Positions 15,392 through 23,618 of a stretch of 37,269 nt of DNA are shown piece by piece. A program made the position numbers and the translations under genes. The stretch lies in the NCBI RefSeq assembly GCF_014649655.1, contig NZ_BMTL01000055.1:1-37269 (forward strand), given 5' to 3'. The stretch is from Streptomyces humidus. GTDB taxonomy: Bacteria > Actinomycetota > Actinomycetes > Streptomycetales > Streptomycetaceae. Below the pieces are notes generated by a model. The model was not told where the DNA came from and did not search any database. It saw nothing but the letters and a program-made list of their open reading frames with translations. Each line of letters begins with the position of its first letter. Within the stretch, counting starts at the first letter, position 1.

Positions 15392-16288
15392 TCAGGCCCC
15401 CAGCGACAGGACGTAGGGGTTCAGCTTGACCGGGTTCATCACCCACATGATGCGCTCGATGCCGGCCTCGGACGCATCCACGCACAACAGGGCCACCGGG
15501 GCGTTGTCCCGTGCGACGAGCACGGCGGGCCGGCCGTTGGCCTCGACGAACCGGGTCTCGGCATCCGGCCAGAACCGCGGGGCGAAGGCGGCCAGGTAAC
15601 GCGAGACGTGATCGCGGCCGATGACGGGGATCCTGGACGCGCCGCGGATGCCGCCGCCGTCCGAATAGCTGACGACGTCCGAGGCCAGCAGGTCCTCCAG
15701 GGTGGAGAGATCTCCCGTGCGCGCGGCGGAGAGGAAGCCTTCGAGCAGACGCCGATGGGCCGCGGGGCTGACGCGCTCCTTGCGCTCGGCGCCCAGGTGC
15801 TTGCGCGCCCGGCTGACCAGCTGCCGGGCGTTCGCGTCGCTGGTCTCCAGGATGTCGGCGACCCGCTGGTAGGGGTAATCGAACGCCTCCCGCAGCACGT
15901 AGGCGGCGCGTTCGATCGGGTTGAGCTTCTCCATCAGCAACAGCACCGCCAGCTCGACCGCCTCGGCGCGTTCCGCCCCCAGGTGCGGGTCCTGGGTGGT
16001 GTCGACCGGCTCGGGGAGCCAAGGCCCGACGTAGGACTCCCGGCGTACCCGCGCGGACTGGGCCAGGTTGATCGCGAGCCGGGTGGTGACCGTGGTCAGG
16101 AAGGCGGCCGGTTCATGGACCTGTGCGCGGTCGGTGTTCTGCCATCGGAGCCAGGCGTCCTGGACGATGTCCTCTGCCTCGACGGCACTGCCGAGGATGC
16201 GGTAAGCGATGCCGAACAACCGGGGTCTGGCCGAGAGGAAGTCGTCGAGACCGCGGTCGGACGTGTCGGGGTGGGCGCCAGCGCGCAT
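15392..16288 (-). CDS. ECF41-family (SigJ-type) RNA polymerase sigma factor, second copy
   Basis: A 298-residue paralogue of the sigma factor at 11161-12174, highly alike through sigma2 and the linker. WLPEP is at residues 90-94 and sigma4 at about 113-168. The SnoaL-like extension carries DGGGI (210-214) and NPVKL (285-289), both one residue off the family signatures DGGGK and NPDKL. The start at 16288 has AAGGGACGACTC upstream. Unlike its paralogue, no ECF41-type motif is visible before it, so it may be expressed constitutively or by another factor. ECF41 factors have no anti-sigma; their own C-terminal extension controls activity. Confidence 0.94.
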   Translation of the reverse strand: MRAGAHPDTSDRGLDDFLSARPRLFGIAYRILGSAVEAEDIVQDAWLRWQNTDRAQVHEPAAFLTTVTTRLAINLAQSARVRRESYVGPWLPEPVDTTQDPHLGAERAEAVELAVLLLMEKLNPIERAAYVLREAFDYPYQRVADILETSDANARQLVSRARKHLGAERKERVSPAAHRRLLEGFLSAARTGDLSTLEDLLASDVVSYSDGGGIRGASRIPVIGRDHVSRYLAAFAPRFWPDAETRFVEANGRPAVLVARDNAPVALLCVDASEAGIERIMWVMNPVKLNPYVLSLGA

Positions 16289-16522
16289 GAGTCGTCCCTT
16301 CTGGCTTTGCGCCCTACATGCTACGCGCGAGGGGAGAGGGTAGGTGCTGCGGGCCGCATCTGCTCGGGCCGCATCTGCTCACGCTATCTCTTTCGCGATC
16401 CCCGGTCACACGGTGGTAGTCGTCGCGCCCGGTCCGCCGGATTTGCCCCCCGGTACCGCTGCCCGCCCCATGCTCCGGAAGACCGCGGCCGACGGGTGAA
16501 AGGACTGTGTGAGGAGTCCGGT

Positions 16523-16549
16523 TGTCACACATGCGCCCGCTCACCGGTC
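16523..16549 (+). promoter_or_regulatory. ECF41-type promoter motif (TGTCACA-N16-GGTC)
   Basis: TGTCACA (16523-16529) and GGTC (16546-16549) on the plus strand, 16-base spacer, 43 bases before the GTG start of the cupin at 16593. Confidence 0.75.
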
Positions 16550-16592
16550 ACCAGTGACGAACGATGTTCACGTCTACGGAAGGTGCAACACA

Positions 16593-17060
16593 GTGTCGGA
16601 GAACATGACAGGACACGACCACTCCGCCCACGGCCACCACGGGCACGGCGACCAGGAGGGGACCGCCGGCTGGATGACGGCGGCGAAGGTCCTCCAGGAC
16701 GCCGCACCGATCACCGTCCCGGAAGGGGCGTCGGCGATGACCATTCTCGTCGAGTGGGAGCCGGGCGACCCGGGCACGCCCCCGCACCGGCACTCCGGCC
16801 CCGCCTTCGGCTACGTTGTCGAGGGGGCGGTCCGTTTCGAGCTCGAGGGCGAGCCCGAGCGCGTGGTGGAGGCGGGCGGCACCTTCTGGGAGCCCGGCGG
16901 CGACGCCATCCACTACCAGGACGGCAACGCGCTTTCCGACGCGCGGACCCGGTTCGTGGTGACCATGATGTGTGCTCCGGGCAAGCCCATGCTGGAACTG
17001 GTCGACGAGAAGGAACTGGCGGAGCGCGCCCACCTGCGGGCACCGCGCCCCACCGCCTGA
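16593..17060 (+). CDS. Cupin domain protein with histidine-rich N-terminus
   Basis: A 155-residue cupin. The N-terminus is rich in histidine (HDHSAHGHHGHGD), suggesting metal binding. The core has cupin motif 1 (PPHRHSGPAFGYVVEG) and motif 2 (GGTFWEPGGDAIHY). I chose GTG 16593 because GGAAGG lies nine bases upstream; ATG 16605 is also possible. The DUF5134 gene follows after 17 bases, so the two form an operon under the ECF41-type promoter at 16523. The substrate is unknown. Confidence 0.88.
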   Translation: MSENMTGHDHSAHGHHGHGDQEGTAGWMTAAKVLQDAAPITVPEGASAMTILVEWEPGDPGTPPHRHSGPAFGYVVEGAVRFELEGEPERVVEAGGTFWEPGGDAIHYQDGNALSDARTRFVVTMMCAPGKPMLELVDEKELAERAHLRAPRPTA

Positions 17061-17077
17061 GCGGGCACGGACCCGGC

Positions 17078-17698
17078 ATGGGCACGCCCGTCGTCCTGGT
17101 GCACTGCCTGCTGACGCTGCTGTTCGTGGCGGTGCTCCTGCATGGGCCGGCGCGGGGCGTCGGGTCACCGGGGACCGGGTTCGGCGTCCGGGTGGACCGG
17201 CTGCTGGCCGCCGCCATGGCCGTGTCCATGGGGGCGATGCCCTGGATCGACGTCCGCGCGGGGCCCGCTGCCGTCGCCGGCGGTGTCTTCACCGCCGGCG
17301 CGGTGTGGTTTCTCCTGCCGTTCGGCCGCCGGGAGACCGGCATGACGGCGGCGATGATCCACCGGCTGCCGCATGCGGCCGGTATGGCCGCGATGGCCTG
17401 GATGCTGAGCGTGCCGCACACCGGGACCGGACCGGCGCACGCACACCTCGGAGCGGCTGCGCACTCCACCGGGCCCGGTCTTCTGGGCACCGGTGTACCT
17501 CTCGGCGGCTCCCTGATCACGCTGTCGCTGGCGTCCTCTCTACTGGCGTATGCGCTGTGGTCGCTGACCCGCCCCATGCCCTCGCTGCGCTCGGCCGTGA
17601 GCGCTGCGCGCCGTGCCGCGGCGGCGACGCCGGCACGGCATGTGGCTGAAGGGGCGATGGCGCTCGGGACGGCCGTGATGCTGGTCCTGCCCCACTGA
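17078..17698 (+). CDS. DUF5134-type integral membrane protein
   Basis: About 206 residues with five or six hydrophobic segments: near residues 1-22, 36-50, 56-75, a histidine/methionine-rich segment HAAGMAAMAWML, one near 140-160, and a C-terminal one. The pattern of paired transmembrane helices with conserved His and Met (MAVSMGAMPW, HRLPHAAGMAAMAWM) is typical of the DUF5134 family of actinobacteria. Some of these sit next to copper or redox genes, but their role is unknown. It lies 17 bases after the cupin and probably shares its transcript. A hairpin terminator follows. Confidence 0.75.
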   Translation: MGTPVVLVHCLLTLLFVAVLLHGPARGVGSPGTGFGVRVDRLLAAAMAVSMGAMPWIDVRAGPAAVAGGVFTAGAVWFLLPFGRRETGMTAAMIHRLPHAAGMAAMAWMLSVPHTGTGPAHAHLGAAAHSTGPGLLGTGVPLGGSLITLSLASSLLAYALWSLTRPMPSLRSAVSAARRAAAATPARHVAEGAMALGTAVMLVLPH

Positions 17699-17740
17699 GC
17701 ACGGGTCGAAAAGGCGGGCGCGAGCCCGGGCACGGCGAAG

Positions 17741-17787
17741 GCGCGGTGGCCCGCGGTCATGCGCTGATTGACCGCGGACCACCGCGC
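17741..17787. terminator. Bidirectional hairpin between convergent genes
   Basis: A 19-bp stem with one mismatch: 17741-17759 (GCGCGGTGG-C-CCGCGGTCA) pairs with 17769-17787 (TGACCGCGG-A-CCACCGCGC) around a 9-base loop. It sits between the ends of the DUF5134 gene and the LuxC-like gene and can serve both. Confidence 0.8.
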
Positions 17788-17871
17788 CGGACGGCCGGAG
17801 CGACGGTCGTCGCCCAACCGAGGGGACGGGTGCCGCTCACGGCAGGCCCGCACCGAGGAGGCGAGCGCCGC

Positions 17872-19266
17872 TCAGGACGGGGCCTCGTACACCGCCTTGC
17901 TCCGCATCAGGAAGTCGGAGAGATAGCTGTCGTGCGGGATGCCCGGCGCCATCCAGTGGGTCGGTTGATCGCCGAAGTACACGTTGGCGATGCTGGGTTC
18001 CGCGATCAGGGCCTCCCACAGGTCCCGGTCCCGGGTCAGCGCCGACAGCACGAGCGTGTCGCGCAGCGGCGCCATGCCGTCCGCGCGGTTCCAGGGGGCG
18101 ATCCACACGCAGGGGAAGGGCAGTTCGGTGCGCAGTTGAGGGGCTCGGGCGCTTGCGGTCTGGTGCACGGCGGGGCGTAGTACGGCGCTGCCGTCTCCGA
18201 GGTCGTCGGCGATCCCGTTGTCGCCGAGCCAGGCGTGCGTTCCGGCCGCGACCGTTTTCAGGTATGTGCTGAGGGCTCGCGCCCGCTCCTGCGGGCACAC
18301 CGGCAGACGGGCCCTCTCGTCCTGCGGGGGAAGGCTGGGCAGGACGGCCAGACGTGCCGCGAGGGCTTCGGCGAGCGGTGCCGGGTCGCCCTCGACGAGG
18401 ATGGCAGTGGCGTTGACGCACGCGGTGCCGCTCTCTCCGGCGACGGACGCGACGAGGGCGTCCAGATGGTCACGCCAGTCGGTGTCCGCGGTGATGAGGA
18501 TCTTCGACCGTCCTGGCCCCTGCGGCAGGATCCTCGCGTCGTGCGCGTATTTGGTCACCACGTCGTCGCCGCCGTAGACCACGGCCCGGTCCGCGCCGTG
18601 GACGAGCGTGCCGGCGGTCGCGTGGTCGGTGGGCAGCAGCATGAGCTGGTCGTCCCGGATTCCCGCCTGACGCAGTGCCGCGACGAGCCGGTAGGGAGTG
18701 AAGGGCTCGCGCCGGGACGGGCGCACGGCGACGCGGTAACCCAGCGCCAGTGCCTCCAGCCAGACACGGTGTACGCCGGGATGGTTACCGGACGCGTTGA
18801 CTGCGAACGTATCGCCCTGACGTGCCCACACCGTGTGCGTCTCATACAGGGCGGGGTCGCTGAGGTCGCGGGCGGCGCCGCGCGGCCTTCCACGGTCGGC
18901 GGACGAGGCGGCGTGCCGTACGAAGTGCGCCGTTCCCCGGGTCGCGGCGCGCACCACGGCGAGCGGCGTGCCCGAGGTCCGGCTGACGTGACGTTCGTAT
19001 TCCCGGACGCTCAAGCCCCCCACGGTGCCCGCGGCGAAGGCCTCCCCGGCGGTGGCGAACACGGTCTCCAGGTCGGCCGCGGCGATCGGCGGCGCTTGGC
19101 GCAGAGCGTCGATCGCCCGAGCCACGTACAGCGGGGGAACCAGACTCAGCCGCGCGATCGGTGCACCGGCCACGTCGGTCACCGTGCTCGGTACACGTGT
19201 GCGGTAGGTGCCCCGCGGGCCCAGGGCGTCGAGGTGCAGCGGCTCGGTGGTCGGTACGGGGGCCAT
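17872..19266 (-). CDS. LuxC/EhpG-like acyl reductase (aldehyde dehydrogenase superfamily)
   Basis: A 464-residue aldehyde-dehydrogenase-fold protein. A nucleotide-binding stretch is visible (NASGNHPGVHRVW, ALGYRVAVRPSRREPFTP) and the catalytic cysteine lies in GESGTACVNATAIL. It is probably an acyl reductase that turns an activated carboxylic acid (acyl-enzyme or thioester) into an aldehyde with NAD(P)H, like LuxC or the phenazine-pathway EhpG. Its ATG overlaps the stop of the adenylating partner by one base (TGATG), so the two are translationally coupled. Together they would reduce an unknown acid. No luciferase genes are present. Confidence 0.8.
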   Translation of the reverse strand: MAPVPTTEPLHLDALGPRGTYRTRVPSTVTDVAGAPIARLSLVPPLYVARAIDALRQAPPIAAADLETVFATAGEAFAAGTVGGLSVREYERHVSRTSGTPLAVVRAATRGTAHFVRHAASSADRGRPRGAARDLSDPALYETHTVWARQGDTFAVNASGNHPGVHRVWLEALALGYRVAVRPSRREPFTPYRLVAALRQAGIRDDQLMLLPTDHATAGTLVHGADRAVVYGGDDVVTKYAHDARILPQGPGRSKILITADTDWRDHLDALVASVAGESGTACVNATAILVEGDPAPLAEALAARLAVLPSLPPQDERARLPVCPQERARALSTYLKTVAAGTHAWLGDNGIADDLGDGSAVLRPAVHQTASARAPQLRTELPFPCVWIAPWNRADGMAPLRDTLVLSALTRDRDLWEALIAEPSIANVYFGDQPTHWMAPGIPHDSYLSDFLMRSKAVYEAPS

Positions 19267-20366
19267 CAGTAGACACCCTCGATGACCGTCTCACCCTCGA
19301 CCGCGGGCACCGGCGCGACGTCGGCGACGGCGTCCCCGGCGTGGCCGTCGGCCGGGCGGACCCGCAACGCGGTGTCCCGCTCCCTGTTGTTGGGGATCAG
19401 CATGGACTTGCTGACGTGGCTCACCACTACCTGGCCCCGCTCGCCCTCCGCCACCTGTTGCCCGGTGTCGGGTTCCACGATGCTCAGGAAGACATACGGC
19501 GAGACGGGGTCGAACACACACGGCTCCGACGCCGTGAGACCCTCCCGCTCCAAGAGCGCGGTGAGTATCATGGTGTTGCCGTACATGCCGATCAGCGGTA
19601 CGTCGGGAAACACCTCGGTCCGCAACAGGTCCCGGGTGTCGGGATCCATGTGGGTGCCACCCCAGATGATCGCCTGGGCTTTGCCGTTGATGACCTCCAC
19701 GAGGTCGCTGTCCCGGGCGAAGCGCTCCAGCATCGGAGTGGTGGCGGCTATGACACCGATGTCCTGGCCGAGCAGGATGCGCCGGCACTGGTCCACGAGA
19801 TGGTCGGTGTAGGCGTCGACCTCGTCGCGACGGCCCGCGGCGACGAGCTTCTTGACCCAGCGGGGGTCCATGTCGACCCCCAGCCCGGGGCTGCCGAGAC
19901 TTGCCGCGGCCCGTTGCAGCACATCGCCCACGAGGTGCGGGCCGGTCGGCGCCACGGTCAGCCACAGCGCGCCGACGGGCATTGCGTGGTCCCGGAGCCT
20001 GCGGGTCACCTGCTCGCTGCCGTGCTGCGCCCAGTCGTCCATCTGCACGACCCGCTTGGGTGCCCCGGTCGTGCCGCCGCTCTCGAACACGTGCAGCGGT
20101 CGGGCCTGCGGGCCGTAGCCGCGGGGGACGAGATCGGACACCCGCACATCGCGCAGCTCGTCCGTCAGATCGGGAAAGAGCGCAAGGTCCGCCACGCACT
20201 TGACGTCGTGGCGGGGGTCGAAACCGAGCCGGTCGACCCGTTCCAGCCAGTACCGGGACCCCGTCTCGGGTGCGAAGTGCCACTGCATGGCCGCCCTGAT
20301 GTAGTCGTCGGGGTCCACCCCGTCGAAGGGGCCGGCGTCCAGAACGGTGAATGAGCCGATCGGCAT
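19266..20366 (-). CDS. LuxE/EhpF-like adenylate-forming enzyme without C-terminal domain
   Basis: A 366-residue member of the ANL (acyl-adenylate) superfamily. The phosphate-binding loop is FESGGTTGAPKRVV and the adenine-side motif is MYGNTM. The protein ends where other ANL enzymes begin their mobile C-terminal domain, as in LuxE (acyl-protein synthetase) and EhpF. It likely activates a carboxylic acid as acyl-AMP and hands it to the coupled reductase at 17872-19266. The start ATG 20366 has AAAGGCAG upstream; longer upstream reading in the same frame is not protein-like. An ECF41-type site is 91 bases upstream. Confidence 0.8.
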   Translation of the reverse strand: MPIGSFTVLDAGPFDGVDPDDYIRAAMQWHFAPETGSRYWLERVDRLGFDPRHDVKCVADLALFPDLTDELRDVRVSDLVPRGYGPQARPLHVFESGGTTGAPKRVVQMDDWAQHGSEQVTRRLRDHAMPVGALWLTVAPTGPHLVGDVLQRAAASLGSPGLGVDMDPRWVKKLVAAGRRDEVDAYTDHLVDQCRRILLGQDIGVIAATTPMLERFARDSDLVEVINGKAQAIIWGGTHMDPDTRDLLRTEVFPDVPLIGMYGNTMILTALLEREGLTASEPCVFDPVSPYVFLSIVEPDTGQQVAEGERGQVVVSHVSKSMLIPNNRERDTALRVRPADGHAGDAVADVAPVPAVEGETVIEGVY

Positions 20367-20457
20367 GAAACTGCCTTTCTCGAAGTCGCTGAGGGCGGAC
20401 GCGTGAGAGCCGCGCGTCCCGGGCGGTCCCGCGGGCCCGACCCCTTCTCGCAGAGAA

Positions 20458-20484
20458 GACCGAGGTGTGCAGGCGTGTGTGACA
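20458..20484 (-). promoter_or_regulatory. ECF41-type promoter motif (TGTCACA-N16-GGTC)
   Basis: On the minus strand TGTCACA (20484-20478) and GGTC (20461-20458) have a 16-base spacer. It drives the LuxE/LuxC-like operon, and a divergent copy starts 40 bases to its right. Confidence 0.75.
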
Positions 20485-20524
20485 GCTCCGCGGAAAAGCG
20501 GCAGCGCCCCTGGCACCGGCACAC

Positions 20525-20551
20525 CGTCACAACGGCCCGTGCCTCCCGGTC
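20525..20551 (+). promoter_or_regulatory. ECF41-type promoter motif (CGTCACA-N16-GGTC)
   Basis: CGTCACA (20525-20531) and GGTC (20548-20551) on the plus strand with a 16-base spacer, 51 bases before the GNAT start at 20603. Confidence 0.62.
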
Positions 20552-20602
20552 TGATGACCGGGCCACAGCCGACCGGTGGTGTGCCGAGGTCGAGGGATGT
20601 CG

Positions 20603-21239
20603 ATGGATAGGGACATGCCACAGGGACTGCGGATCGTGCGCGTCGACCAGGACGACGAGCCCCGTGTGGCCGCTCTGCACCGCCGGTGCTCCGTCGCCGC
20701 CCGGTGGCACCGCTGTCACCGGGCCATGGGTGACCCCGACACCTTCCTGGGGCCGCTGCTGTCCCGACCCCACTCGGTGCACCTGGCGGTGGCGGACCCG
20801 CGAGAGCGGCTCGTCGCGCCAGGGCATCTGCTGCCGGACGACGGTGACGCCGAGGCCGCGCCGCTGGTGGAGGACACCTGGCAGAACAGGGGGGCTGGGC
20901 ACCCGGCTCCTGGAAGAACTCGGCCGGTTCGCCGTCGTGTTGGGCGTACGTGAGGTCTACGGCGTCGTCCACCCCGACGACGCCCGCATGGCCGCCGTGC
21001 TGCACCACGCAGGCGTTCCGCTGCGCACGGTGCCGGAGACGGGCAGTGCGACGACGGTCCGGGCCCGGACGCAGGACATCGGTCTCGCCCTCGCCTGCTC
21101 GCCGACGCGGCGTGGGTGGTGGCAACGCGGTGCTGGAAAACACCGTGTGTCGGAGGCGTCGGAACGCTCCTGGGCCACTGAAGCTGGAGTTCAGTCGGCT
21201 CTCCGACGCTCCTTCGAAGACGCGTCGCCTACTTGCTGA
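20603..21239 (+). pseudogene. Frameshifted GNAT N-acetyltransferase
   Basis: The first about 95 residues (VRVDQDDEPRVAALHRRCS..., up to VEDTWQNRG) are in one frame. The continuation LGTRLLEELGRFAVVLGVREVYG... is in the next frame. The join falls in a run of six G at 20889-20894: removing one G gives the normal GNAT core (V-E-D-x-W-Q-x-R-G-L-G-T-x-L-L, the acetyl-CoA pyrophosphate loop). The gene is either a recent pseudogene or carries a homopolymer error. The ATG at 20603 has GAGGG six bases upstream; ATG 20597 is an alternative. It sits behind its own ECF41-type promoter. Confidence 0.75.
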
Positions 21240-21265
21240 CCCCGTACAGTGCAAGACATGTGACA
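21238..21265 (-). promoter_or_regulatory. ECF41-type motif variant with 17-base spacer
   Basis: On the minus strand TGTCACA (21265-21259) and GGTC (21241-21238) are separated by 17 rather than 16 bases. It points into the 3' half of the GNAT pseudogene, antisense, and no convincing gene lies downstream. It may be a relic of a lost gene or make an antisense transcript. Confidence 0.35.
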
Positions 21266-21357
21266 ACATTGAATGAGATAGTGTTTCGGCTGTCCCTCGA
21301 CGGCGGGTGTTTCTTCCCCGCGGTTCGATGCGAGCGGCTACGAGTGAGGGGATTGCC

Positions 21358-22362
21358 ATGGCTGAGCTGTTCTATGACACCGACGCCGACCTGTCCGTCA
21401 TCCAGGGCCGCAAGGTCGCAGTCATCGGTTACGGCAGCCAGGGTCATGCCCACGCGCTGTCGCTGCGTGACTCGGGTGTGGACGTGCGCGTGGGGCTGCA
21501 CGAGGGTTCCAAGTCCCGCGCGACGGCCGAGGAGCAGGGCCTGCGTGTGGTGACGGTGGCGGAGGCCGCAGCCGAGGCCGACGTGATCATGATCCTTGTT
21601 CCGGACCCGCTCCAGGGCGAGATCTACGAGCAGCACATCGCCTCGAACCTGAAGGACGGTGACGCGCTGTTCTTCGGGCACGGCTTCAACATCCGCTTCG
21701 GCTTCGTCAAGCCGCCGGCCAGTGTGGACGTGTGCATGGTCGCCCCCAAGGGGCCGGGTGACCTGGTGCGCCGTCAGTACGCGGAGGGCCGCGGCGTGCC
21801 GTGCCTGGTGGCGATCGAGCAGGACGCCACAGGAAGCGCCTTCCCGCTGGCCCTGTCGTACGCCAAGGGAATCGGCGGCACCCGTGCGGGCGTCATCAGG
21901 ACGACGTTCACCGAGGAGACCGAGACCGACCTGTTCGGTGAGCAGGCCGTGCTCGCCGGTGGAGTGTCAGCCCTGGTCAAGGCGGGCTTCGAGACGCTGA
22001 CCGACGCCGGGTATCAGCCGGAGATCGCGTACTTCGAGTGCCTGCACGAGCTGAAGCTCATCGTCGACCTCATGTACGAGGGCGGCCTGGAGAAGATGCG
22101 CTGGTCGATCTCCGAGACCGCCGAGTGGGGCGACTACGTCACCGGCCCGCGCATCATCACCGACGCCACCAAGGCCGAGATGAAGAAGATCCTCGCCGAG
22201 ATCCAGGACGGCACCTTCGCGCGTGAGTGGATGGCCGAGTACCACGGCGGTCTGAAGAGGTATCAGAAATACCGGAAACAGGACTCCGAACTGCTGCTGG
22301 AAACCACCGGCAAGGAGCTGCGCAAGCTCATGAGCTGGGTCAACGACGAGGAGCGCTCGTGA
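21358..22362 (+). CDS. ilvC: Ketol-acid reductoisomerase, class I
   Basis: A 334-residue class I (short) ketol-acid reductoisomerase, the NADPH- and Mg-dependent second enzyme of branched-chain amino acid synthesis. The nucleotide motif GYGSQGHAHALSLRDSG begins at residue 24, with GHGFNIRFG, MVAPKGPG and the metal-site segment FECLHELKLIVDLMYEGG. The open frame extends 17 codons upstream, but ATG 21358 has GAGGGG before it and gives the family N-terminus MAELFYDTDADL. It is not next to ilvB/ilvN, so it is probably an extra copy. No leader peptide or T-box is evident, and the ECF41-like variant upstream faces the wrong way. Confidence 0.96.
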   Translation: MAELFYDTDADLSVIQGRKVAVIGYGSQGHAHALSLRDSGVDVRVGLHEGSKSRATAEEQGLRVVTVAEAAAEADVIMILVPDPLQGEIYEQHIASNLKDGDALFFGHGFNIRFGFVKPPASVDVCMVAPKGPGDLVRRQYAEGRGVPCLVAIEQDATGSAFPLALSYAKGIGGTRAGVIRTTFTEETETDLFGEQAVLAGGVSALVKAGFETLTDAGYQPEIAYFECLHELKLIVDLMYEGGLEKMRWSISETAEWGDYVTGPRIITDATKAEMKKILAEIQDGTFAREWMAEYHGGLKRYQKYRKQDSELLLETTGKELRKLMSWVNDEERS

Positions 22363-22401
22363 TCGCGAGGGCCGGCACGGAAGGGAACCGGTGACGCTCT
22401 C

Positions 22402-23220
22402 ATGACGACGCTGCATGTCACCCTGCTCGGCGGGCTTCGCGAGACAGACGCTGTACCACTGCCCGCGGCGGAAGCCGCGCACGGCACGCGGTCGCTGCGC
22501 CGCTTCGCCCTGGAACTCCACGTGCCGCACGAACGGCACGCGGCACTTGATGCCGAACTGCGGGCCGCCGCCGCGCCGGACGGGACGTATCTGCAAGGCA
22601 CCGACGCGCTGTGGCGTGTGGTGGAGGGCTGGACCGTCGTGGCCCACGCTCCGCGGACCGGGATCCACCGGTACCGGGTGGAGATCGAGGAGGTGGAGGA
22701 CGCCGCGCGGGCCGACAGTGGCGCTGAGGGCGCGGGCGCGTCAGCCGAGGCGGGCAAGCTGACCGCCGCCGAGAGCGCAGACGCCATGCAGCTCAAGCTG
22801 GCCGTCCTGGTACTGCCTGTCTCGGACGTCGACCGGGCGAAGTCGTTCTACGAGGCCGTCGGATTCCGACTGGATGCCGACCACGGCATCGACGCCTCCT
22901 ATCGCGTGGTGCACATGACGCCCCCGGGATCGGCGTGCTCGATCCTGTTCGGGACCGGAGTCACCACGGCCGCCCCGGGCTCGGTGCGGGGCCTGCACCT
23001 CGTCGTCTCCGACATCGAGCGGGCCTGCCGGGAACTCGATGCGAAAGGCGTGGTGACGGGCGGAATCTTCCACGACACGAGCGGTGTGTTCCACCGCAGC
23101 ACCGACGAGAAGCGGGTCGAGGGACCCGACCCGCAGCGTCGTGACTATCACTCCTACGCCGAGTTCAGCGACCCGGACGGCAACGAATGGGTGCTCCAGG
23201 AGGTGCCGGCGCGGGGCTGA
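22402..23220 (+). CDS. VOC (glyoxalase/bleomycin-resistance) protein with an extra N-terminal domain
   Basis: A 272-residue protein. The C-terminal part (from about residue 130) is a vicinal-oxygen-chelate domain: LKLAVLVLPVSDVDRAKSFYEAVGF opens it and FSDPDGNEWVLQEV closes it. The N-terminal about 100 residues (MTTLHVTLLGGLRE... to IHRYRVEIEEVE) are compact and unlike VOC, and I do not recognise them. An alanine/glutamate-rich linker joins them. Its start is 39 bases after ilvC, so cotranscription is possible. The fusion could be real, or an internal start at a methionine near residue 131 may give the VOC domain alone. The ligand is unknown. Confidence 0.78.
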   Translation: MTTLHVTLLGGLRETDAVPLPAAEAAHGTRSLRRFALELHVPHERHAALDAELRAAAAPDGTYLQGTDALWRVVEGWTVVAHAPRTGIHRYRVEIEEVEDAARADSGAEGAGASAEAGKLTAAESADAMQLKLAVLVLPVSDVDRAKSFYEAVGFRLDADHGIDASYRVVHMTPPGSACSILFGTGVTTAAPGSVRGLHLVVSDIERACRELDAKGVVTGGIFHDTSGVFHRSTDEKRVEGPDPQRRDYHSYAEFSDPDGNEWVLQEVPARG

Positions 23221-23235
23221 GAGGCTCGTGCGGCC

Positions 23236-23469
23236 TCAACCGCGAGGGAGGGCGTCCTCCGGCGATCCGGAGCGACGCTCACCTCCGCTGTGTGTCGTCG
23301 CGGTGCCCCGCAGGGTCTGGAGGGACTCGGCGATTGACGCGATACGTGTGTTCACGACCTGCACGGCCTCACGGAGCTGGCGCAGCCGCCCTTCGAGAGC
23401 GGTCGCCTCTGCGGTGAGCGACGCCGCGAGGGTGGCGGGGTCCGCCTGAAGATCAACGCCTTGGGACAT
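23236..23469 (-). CDS. Small coiled-coil protein
   Basis: A 77-residue protein (ATG 23469; ATG 23472 adds one residue) with a clear heptad pattern over LAASLTAEATALEGRLRQL and the following REAVQVVNTRIASIAESL. A charged tail follows. GAGGAGG precedes the start. It is similar to the small protein at 35354-35596, and its predicted promoter is the same ECF41-type motif. I do not recognise a family; it may oligomerise or bind a larger partner. Confidence 0.7.
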   Translation of the reverse strand: MSQGVDLQADPATLAASLTAEATALEGRLRQLREAVQVVNTRIASIAESLQTLRGTATTHSGGERRSGSPEDALPRG

Positions 23470-23514
23470 CATCCCGGTCCTCCTCGGATCGTGTCGGACA
23501 CCGATCGCCGTACT

Positions 23515-23541
23515 GACCGGACAGGGGGCGCGCTCGTGACA
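23515..23541 (-). promoter_or_regulatory. ECF41-type promoter motif (TGTCACG-N16-GGTC)
   Basis: On the minus strand TGTCACG (23541-23535) and GGTC (23518-23515) are spaced by 16 bases, 45 bases before the coiled-coil gene start. The last base of the -35 box differs. Confidence 0.65.
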
Positions 23542-23618
23542 GCCGGAGGCGTCGTCCCCGCAACGGGGCGGTGGCGGGCCGTGGCCCGGGGCGGGGCCGC
23601 GGCTGACACGGCCTGGGT

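Noticed and set aside
16412..16437. GGTCACA upstream of the second ECF41 gene and the cupin
   Set aside because: The box deviates, no GGTC is at 16 bases (only at 19), and it faces away from the sigma gene.
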